DNA from: Zygnema cylindricum
Lineage: Eukaryota; Streptophyta; Zygnematophyceae; Zygnematales; Zygnemataceae
Assembly: GCA_037447655.1 (NCBI GenBank)
Contig: JBBHKE010000161.1
Coordinates: forward strand, 51,689-115,688
DNA: 64,000 nt
Direction: 5' to 3'
Shown: positions 54,901 to 64,000 of the stretch, piece by piece
How positions within the stretch are numbered: position 1 is the first letter of the stretch
Layout of the letters: each line of letters begins with the position of its first letter
Made by a program: the position numbers and the translations under genes
Notes under the pieces: generated by a model
The model's database searches: none
Seen by the model: only the letters and a program-made list of their open reading frames with translations
What the model was told of the DNA's origin: nothing

Positions 54901-57900
54901 AAATCACTGTTGACATTTCTTATCCTACTTTGTAATGCCTTTCCAACTTCTATTCTATCCTGTTTTCCTATTTTTTCATTATACGAAACCAAACATTCAA
55001 TCCCTATTGATCGGTTCCAACACCAATGTCCAATCTCCAAAGTTCCAATTTGTCAATTTTCCAACATTCAATGTCCAACATTTTCCTATTTCACATTTCC
55101 ACTGTTAGGGTACAATGGCGAATCTGCGTATTGGTCGTGTTCGCGTCTATTTTTTTAAATGTTTGTTTCGTATATTACTGTACACCGTGTACCGCTATTA
55201 GTGTTAATAAAATTTTTGCCACTTAAAACATCTTTTCTCCGTACATACGTGTCGGATTCTCAATTTGAGACCGCCAATCGGAAGCTGAGAATATTACCTT
55301 CAAATCGCCACCGTTAGATCCACAATCCGACATGTGTGTACGGAGAAAAGATGTCATAAGTGCCAAAAAAAACATCAACACTAATAGCGATTCGCGGTGC
55401 AGTGGTTATTTCGTGCGTATTTATGGTATCGTGTACGGCCCACCTGACGATTCAGTTTCGGTGAATTTGTGTACAGTAGAACCTGTCTAAAACAATACTC
55501 CTGGGACCGGTGGTTGGTATTGAATTAGAGAGGTTATTGAATTACGACGCTCGACACTGGTCACCTGTTCACCCAACCCCACGTCACTTGCAATAAAACA
55601 CTCTACTTCATAGCATTATTCTTGTCCATTTGGTAGGCGCACAAAACTTTGCACAAAACTCTCGCAACGTAGGCATACTGTATGTGTGTGCCTCGTGCAC
55701 ACTCCTGTACGAACGTCCGAATCTGACGTAAGATCAAAGTACAGCGCACGCCGCCGGACGGAATTTTTCAGCGAACTGACACGGCGTAGGATGACATTCC
55801 GTGGGAAAAAAAACCGGGAAAAAAAAAAACCGGGAAAATTCTCAAATAGCGTAGTTTACTCTATATTTTTCATTACTCTAATTAGGGTTGTTTTCCAAGT
55901 ACCGTAAAAAATGAAAGTACGTTATCTCTTAAAAAGAGTGGTGTACGGTCAGTGTCATATCGTACATAAATGTACCTTTTTTAAGTTAAAAAGTACAATA
56001 AATTAGATTTAGTAACCGCGGACGCATGAGAATGTGCGTTCTAAAAAGGGAAAAAAACCATGTCGTAAAAAATCCCGTTCACACACATTCGTCTGACAGC
56101 CGCGTTTCGACCGTGTGAACGCCAACGGGGTTGGTCCGTAGGTTTTGGTAATTTTTTTGGCAGTGTGGTATTTTATTTTTTTTATCGTCCCATACTGCCT
56201 GGTTGGTCAATTTGAGGCTTTATTTAGTGTGGCCCTCAAAATTGAAGACGATAATATGACAGATTGTCCTTTCGTAAATTGTGATATGGGCTTTTCATGT
56301 GATCTTTTTAAAATCGCCTACTTTGATCAATGACCGTCCGATCGTCCAAATCTGACGGTTTAAATAAAAATTCCCTCAAAACTCACAGAAATATTTGTTT
56401 TTCTCCGATTTTTTTTCAAAATTTAGACATGTCGCTTAATTCTCTATCGATCGATGTGCAACTCAACCCTGTCCCTATTTTATTTCATTTTGCGGCCAAT
56501 ACAATATAGGTCTTAAGGGCATATTGTATGTTTTGCGTACAATAGGCATATTGTATGGGCGTACGGTCACCTACTTTTGAACTATGTTTCGAACCATAAA
56601 AAAAGAAAAATAATGGCAGTTTTTTCTTTGAGTTCATATAGGTACGGTTTAATAACGGAATGTATCATTCCCTACTAAAACTGTTCATTTGCCGTTTTTC
56701 GTACAAATGTAGAGAAAAAAGTGTCAGATAAGTAGATAACGGCGTTGAGACGGGGAGAGTGAATTCCGTTGACACGTAAAGCGCACTCAGATTTGATTTC
56801 TAGTAATAAATACGGGAGAAAATCACGCGAACCTCATCTCACATGTTCAAAATTCCGCAGTGTGAATGCAGGCTATAGCGGCTAGACTATGGGAATGTGT
56901 ATGCAGATTAGTGTTACGGTCATGCTCCATCAGGGCAAAAAGTGAGGTAGTTTACTGGGAAATGTACTTTCTCGTAATATGTCGTACTTTTATTTTTCCA
57001 TTTTTTATTAAACATGTTTACTGGAAATTCGGCAAGATTCTCCAAACTTCTGGGCGAAAATTTAGACCGTCCGATTTTGAGATTTCGAAGCAAACGCTCC
57101 TTCTGTCCAGTGTTTGGAGAGTCTCCTCAACTGTCCCCGAGTGTCCCCAGGAGGAGACTTGCCACACACTGGACGTGCTATTGGTACACTTTGGAAACAA
57201 AAAGGTATCATCCATGGCGGACGAGCGATGACGACCTCACAATTGCCAAAGGCCACGTGCCTTCGTACAGGGCGGATTTGAAAGCGACGAAAAATCTTTG
57301 CCGGAGGATATCTCTCTCACGAGTCTTTTCCTTCGTGGAAAGGACTTTGAGTTTTTAACATAGATGTCCAATTCGCATAATACGAACGAAACGAACGCGC
57401 GAATACCACGCACGATACGCATTTAACGATGTTAAACAATTTGAAAAATGCGTACCTTCTATTGCACCCGTACATTTTTCATATAGTTATCTACACTGTC
57501 CGTATAGGTCCGTACTTTCTAGGGTTACTTAAGGATATTTTTAGGGTTTTAGAGTACATTTCCTTATATTCCGTATATTTCACTATAACTGCCGCACACT
57601 TTTCATACATGTACGTACAGTGGCCATATTTTCCGTACTTGTTAGGGTTATTTATTATAGGGTTTGTAGGGTACATTGCCGTACATTCCCGTATTTGCGT
57701 ACAATGCTTGTACATATCCATACTTCTTAGGGTTATTAAAAGGGGGATTTTAGGGTTTCTAGGGTACATTGCCGTACGTTCCTTTATATATCAGTACGGT
57801 TGACAAAGATTTGCCGTATTATTAGGTTTGTAGGGTACACTTTCCGTATAATTCCGTACATTTATGTTAGTTGTCCGTACTTTTAAAGATTTTTTAAGGA

Positions 57901-60900
57901 TTTTCTAGGATTTCGCTTTCCGTACATTTTCGTACATGTCCGTACAGAGAAATCTATACGAATTTTACGAAAAGTATAAAAGTCGCGAATTCTACGTAAA
58001 AATCGGAAAAAAGTCGAAATCCGTACGAATTGGACATCTATGTTTTATAACATAATGGCAAACGATAAAATACAATTTTTCATTTTGAAAAGGATTTCGA
58101 AACGGTTGGTACAACAAAATGACAAGAACTTACAAATTGTACATTCGCGTAGCGCTGCTGGATATTTTAATATGCGTAGGCCGTACATAAGCCGTTCAGA
58201 TTATATGTTTTTGGAATCTTTAAGTATTCCAGTCTGCTTAATAGGATATCACGTGGTCCAATCTGACCACGCAATCTGATATCGCAATCTGGCACGCAAG
58301 CAATTGGTGCCTCGCTGGCACAACTTGAGGAAGAAGTGATACAAATATTACTGCTAGTAAACATGTCCGTACGATTACTAGAAACGTCTGATGGAATACG
58401 ACCCTAAGGGTAGAATTCCATTAGACAAAAAACGTGGTTTCGTTACTGGACGCCGTACGTTTTCGTACATATCCATACCACGCCGTACCTTTTTTGTTTT
58501 GTCAGACAAAATATCGTTACTAAAAAGCTGTCAAGAAGCTCCTATGATGTAGGCGTAATTCTTTGGGGTTGGATATTCCACTTTTTCAGATCCGCGAAGC
58601 AATATCGCACATTATCCAGTGTGACGATACTCTCCTCGTGAGGAGAGTTTTATGATACTAGACGTGCACCATTGGTACATGTGAAATAGCAAAAAAAAAA
58701 TATCCACTTTGAACAAGCGATCGTAGGTCTACACGTCGTACAAGCCATGTGCCTACTTCGTACAGTCCATGTGTCGCCTGCCACGCTGGATGCAGGTGAG
58801 CCGAAAATATTTTAGCACGCTCCGTCTGCCATCCACCGACATTCAAAGTTTGCCGCGACCTTCAAAGTTTGTCGTGTCTTTTTGCCATTCTGTTTATAAA
58901 TTTTGATTTCCATTTTCAAAATCAAAAACCTGGCCGCAAACTTTACGTACGAATCATTAACTACCTCCGGTAGTACAGATATTTCATTCAAACTTTCCGT
59001 TTGAAGATTTTCTTTAAGATTTTTAAAATCTGGACTCTAACCTACATGGCGCCAATCATAGTTGCGAAGGTTTGCTGGTAGCCCGACAAAATGGAATAGT
59101 CTTCCAGTAAACGCTGCCAGTAGAATTTTCCGTACATTTACTGGGACCGCCTAATGGAATTCTACCCTAAGAGTGCGTCCGCATGTGCTAAGGTTTTTTT
59201 TGTCGCTTTGTGCAGGAGATAGTGTCTTACCGATAAAATCTACGGCCGTACAAATAAAATGAACTAGTTGAATACAATTTGCGTCAGCTTCAAACTTCGA
59301 AAGTAATACGTTTTGTCATTTTTTGTTTCTCGACTCGGCCACGTCATGCCACGTCATTTCAAAATTTTACATGAAAACATATCTGAGGGTACGTCCCCAT
59401 GTATTAAAGTATCGAATTATTCAGTCGTTTTCACCCAAAACATAGTTCCGTACGAGAAAAGCTTTAGCCGTACGATAAAATAAATTCTTTAAAAGTACAG
59501 CAAACGCCAAGTCGATACTGTGAATGTACTTCATGTTTGTCATCATGTGAACGCATTTTGGCGTTTTCCTTTTTCGACCCCCGGGCAAGAGAATCCAGCC
59601 CGTCAAAAAACTTCATCAAAAATCAACTCGCGACTGGATTTCAAAGAAAGTACCGCCCAAACAACGAATGAAAAACGGTCAAAACACGCGCCACACGAGT
59701 GGGGAAATTTTAGGACGCGGGAGAGCACTCGCTATTTTTCTCCTTGCCCGTCACGTGCATGTACAGAAAAGACGAGCATGTACGGAAAAATATCTGCAGG
59801 GGTCCCTGACCTCCACTTTCATTCATGGGTTCTTTGCAGAATTTTGTGTCGTCGTCGCCTCTCCCCTCTCCCTCTCACACTATTGCTTTTATCTCTCACT
59901 TTTTAGAATGAGGCACGACAAAAGTGGTAATAAATGAAAGATATTTTAATTTTCTTTTTTTGACTACCTTTATGTATATTTTTATGGCAAGTCGAGTGAA
60001 TAAAGTCGGAAAAAAGAAATCGGACAGCCATGGCAGAAAGTTCATAAATTTTGTGACGTCGGCGTTGTCACACGTGAGCATGGCGTCACAATGTCATAAA
60101 ACCTTAAACATCTGCCATGCCAAAAAATTACAAAAAACCAAACGTCTACAACTGTCAGTGTTTTTGTTGGTGTCACCAATTGTCGGAAGTTTCGTAGTCG
60201 TCTTCGTCCGCCACAAAGTTGTACCTACGTCGACAACCGTCACATTTCAAAGTTCCGATTTTATTTTTCGCACATTGGGACATTTTTCAAAGTAGCACGG
60301 AACACTTCACTACAGTCCAAAATACTTTTTGAAAGTATCGCTTACATGGGGACGTACCCTGAAAGATGTGTTTTGAAGTAAAGTTTTAGCGGACCACAAA
60401 TAGGAAAACACCTTTGCATGTCTCAAACGATTTCAAAGGTTTTCGACGAGGAAAAGTACAGAATTTGGTTTTTTGTGTCTGTTTGCGCCCACTACATTTT
60501 TTTTTAGGAGTCTCAAGATTCCGATGCCATTTCACGGCGACCGAACAGGAGACGCAAAGGCAAAGGCATCTTTTTCAACAATGAACGGCATAGGCTAGAA
60601 GGCTTTACGTCTACAACGCCACGCAAAGACATGCGACGTCAAAAGTAGTTACAAAAATACGGTGCGACAACATAGATTGTAGACTTTTACAAGGTTCATG
60701 GGCATTGTCCATGCTTACAATTGTCACAAATTTAATTAAAGATTTCGTTTTTGCACATTGTGACACTTGAAAAACGTGTACTTACAAGCTTAGCTGTAAT
60801 ACAAAGTAAGTTTACTAAGTTATGATTACATAAGAAAGCACCCTTAGATGTATAAATTATCTTTATGTTTTGTTGGCATTAGGCCCTTAAACCTAGAGAA

Positions 60901-63900
60901 CACCTAATAACATTTTTTATTTATTTAAACCAATAATGTATTTACACTGAATATAATTCACGGTGTAGTTTTGTATTTGGCGAATAAGTGTTGACGTGAA
61001 GTAGAAGAGAACGTTAGGTGGTCGGTAGTCATTATACATCTAATTGTAACACATCATAAAGAGTCTTCGATTATCGAATGTTAGTAAATATTATTGAGCA
61101 AATAAATTTGTAAGAGTGAGAAAGAAAAGCCTTCAGCTACATAAACTTATGTTTTATCGATATATGTTAACATTTGATGAATATAACATTTTTCTCCCAC
61201 TTTTGCGTAATTTGTAGTGATTATCAAGGTATTAGTCCCATCATTTCGTGTCAAAGCAAGTTAGCGCTCCAAAAGTGTGAGGTTTTTTAAAGCATTTGAA
61301 AGAAATTACGTCTCTCAAAATGTCATCTCAAAAACCCAATGAAATGGAGAGTAGTTTTTTATGTGCTTAATATAAATAATCTCCTCCTACCGACCTAGTC
61401 CAAAAATATTGGATTGAATGAGTAAATTGAAAAAGCAGGCACTTCGCATGAACAACTACGCAGCTTGTTTGGACACTTGATACGTTATGTTGAAAAAAGG
61501 TTTAAACGAAGAAAAGAGACAAAAAATGTAAAAAACTTATGAAATGGGAACAAGATCACAATTTGAGTGATGACAGTTGCTAAAGTTGTTTTAGAGATGT
61601 AAAATAGGATAAAATATGGAAAGGCAAACAATGGATAATGGGGCGAAGATTTTGATTTTATAAGAAAATAATGAGTGAGGAGAGCTTCCATATGTGCGAG
61701 ACGACCGTTCTCTTAAACAAAACGAAACACGCAATTTTGAAGAACTAAATTTTAAGACAATGATTTTGAAAGGTCTTTAAAAGATCGTGAGCGGCAAGGA
61801 ACAAAAACAAGTTTATTAAGTCACAAAAGTTGTAAAGACTTAAAGACTCTACGCAACCACGGGTCTTCTGCAAAATTGCACCACGCTTTTACATGACCAT
61901 TTCCTAACCAACGATATTACATACGATGCAAGGAAAGGGTGAAAGTTAAAAAGTGTTTGTGAGCTAATATATTCCATCTATTGCAAGTTTAAAAATAATG
62001 AGTTAGTAGTTGATGCATTGAAGCGATACATTGTCATAAATTAGCAATAACTACGTTATCATAGCTAAGAAGAAAAGAATGAAGGGTAAAAGGTTTAATA
62101 ACCGGTGAAAGATTTCCACTACCGTGCTCAACATCCTTTAACATTTGCGAATTTATGCGGACACTTGAAGCTTGAGAGTTGAACGTTATAAATAAATTGT
62201 CGTGATCGTTGATGAATTCTCTCGAAAACATTGGTTTTGCCAATTCAAAAATAAGTACGTTGTGTTGAAGCAAATCAAAGAGTGGCACTTAATGGGCGAG
62301 GGACATTGTGAGAGAAAATTAACGGGGGTGCATTTCAAATAACATAAAGTTTATAGTAGGTTGAGACAAATAAAGCATTAGTTTATGTCTTCTTCTTCAC
62401 CGAAGTCTAAAGAAGTGGTGAAACAAAAGTACCAAAATCTATAATAGTTGGTTTGTATCGTGATTCATAGCATTGGAAAATAACATTTTTCACGAAGAGC
62501 GTAACTCCCATGACGGACTATAGTTGCAATCGGAGATTGGCTCTGGTCTCAAGACAAAACACTCGATGAGTTGTGGAATTGAGAACTATCAATAGTTTAT
62601 CATCAAATGACTCGGAGTTACCATTAGATCGTGTAAGTAGAACGAAACAATTAGAAATGAGAGTTGGGCTCCAAAGTTTTGTTGGCTTCGCACGAGGGAA
62701 ATTTTAACCTTGTGTATAATATGGCGCAAAATATTTTGGTGGATTCTTTCAAATCGAGGATATATTTCTTAAAGAAATCTTAACTTATTTTTTATTTTTT
62801 TGACAAGCATTTATCCTAAGTCTAGTGTAAAACTTGCGGATTGGTATTTGGACGAGGATTTGAAATCTTAGGTCAAAGTGAATAAATTAAGAGAAAATTA
62901 AGATTCAACATCAAATTGTCTAATGTGAAATTGTGGACAATTTTTTGTGGTTGCTGGCAATTTTATATCTAGCGATAGAAAAGTTATGAAGTACTTATTC
63001 GCTGTGTAATTTTAGTAAGTATTATTGAGTGAGGAACTTTGGAAGTAAGGACAAAAACCTTTCAATTGAATATTTTTATGTTTTATCGCTATCGTAAATA
63101 TTTCACAAATTGAATGTTGTTATTTTCGTTTTATGTATTTGTGATTGTTTTTCAATGCAGCGACCGTCTCATCCAATGTCTAATCATCGAATTTTGGATT
63201 TCTATTTTTTAATTTACACACCAGATATCCAACAACCATATTCCAATTTAAAGTTTTTTTTCTCGTAATAATGAAGTGCTTTCGTAAAACTTTTGTTATA
63301 TTATTAACAGACAATTAACAAAATATTGGTACTAATATTCGATACAAACACCAATACAATTGTAAAAACCATTACAAATATTAATATTATAATCAATACT
63401 AATACTTATTTTGGAACTAATATTCGTACTAAAAACGAATACAAAAACTAATACTAACACCAATATTGGTTTTAATATTTGAAATGACACTAGTGCCAAT
63501 ATTGACAATAATGTTAATACTGACATTACACAACTTGTAATGGTTCTAATAAAAATACGATTCCTAATCATATTGCAAATTTGAGTAGGCGCGATAATAA
63601 TTATAGTACATATTTATTTTCAATGCTTTTGTAAATCAAGTAATATTTATATAACCTCTTTATGAAAGGTTTTTAAGACATAAAAAGGAAAAAAAATATC
63701 TTTTAAATTTACTATATAAATTGCAAAACTTTGCGGTTGAAAATAGAACTAGAAAAAAACCTAATTACAATATAGAATATTGAACACCCTAAAAACTCTC
63801 AAATCATTTAGAAACCCACTAGGAGATTTAAAAACACAACCAAATATTGTTAAAAAAAAATGAAAACGGAGGCAAAGACAAAATGACGCGTCAATGACTC

Positions 63901-64000
63901 GTTAAACATATAAATCGTGTGAAAAAAAAGTTTTATTAAAATTTGATACTTTTTACAATTACTTATACTAACTAACGAAAACTCTCACCAAATGCACGGA

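Overview
The window is nuclear DNA from a green-lineage eukaryote, most plausibly a streptophyte or other green alga; the species cannot be fixed from sequence alone. The evidence is two intron-containing genes homologous to plant chloroplast proteins, GT-AG introns, plant-type Ty1/copia and Ty3/gypsy retrotransposons (one with a chromodomain), a TGGTATCA-type initiator-Met primer-binding site, and scattered TTTAGGG-like strings. Genes are sparse and most of the rest is layered transposable elements.

Region 1 (1-6.7 kb): the 5' two-thirds of a minus-strand gene for a BPG2-type, circularly permuted YqeH-like chloroplast GTPase. Five exons can be placed; the gene leaves the window on the left. 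Its 3.5 kb third intron holds two CGATATATCG-rich inverted-repeat elements, microsatellites and TTTAGGG-like strings.

Region 2 (6.7-21 kb): nested repeats. A tRNA-like retroposon lies at 6.8-7.6 kb. A TIR element at 8.0-11.4 kb contains a second TIR element, which contains a solo gypsy LTR, which has its own insertion. A decayed gypsy element on the minus strand (about 11.8-20.3 kb) is split by a young, nearly intact copia element (12677-18957) whose LTRs differ at only a handful of positions.

Region 3 (21-28.3 kb): broken LTR elements: four related LTR pieces, a copia gag on the minus strand, a copia RNase H end on the plus strand, and an unidentified broken coding block (21.7-23.0 kb).

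Region 4 (28.5-42 kb): a cluster of TA-flanked Stowaway-like MITEs. One is interrupted by a complete but mutated chromodomain-bearing gypsy element (29270-37586, minus strand).

Region 5 (42-49 kb): low-copy sequence with two decayed, unidentified coding regions, another CGATATATCG element, a TIR element, a long purine/pyrimidine tract and a copia remnant.

Region 6 (49-55 kb): a two-exon minus-strand gene for a chloroplast-type family I pyrophosphatase homologue with most catalytic positions replaced and a long C-terminal extension; a likely pseudoenzyme.

Region 7 (55-64 kb): more MITEs, a series of adjacent and nested TIR elements with TNA target duplications, then AT-rich sequence without recognisable genes. 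The two host genes both look plastid-directed, but nothing links their functions.
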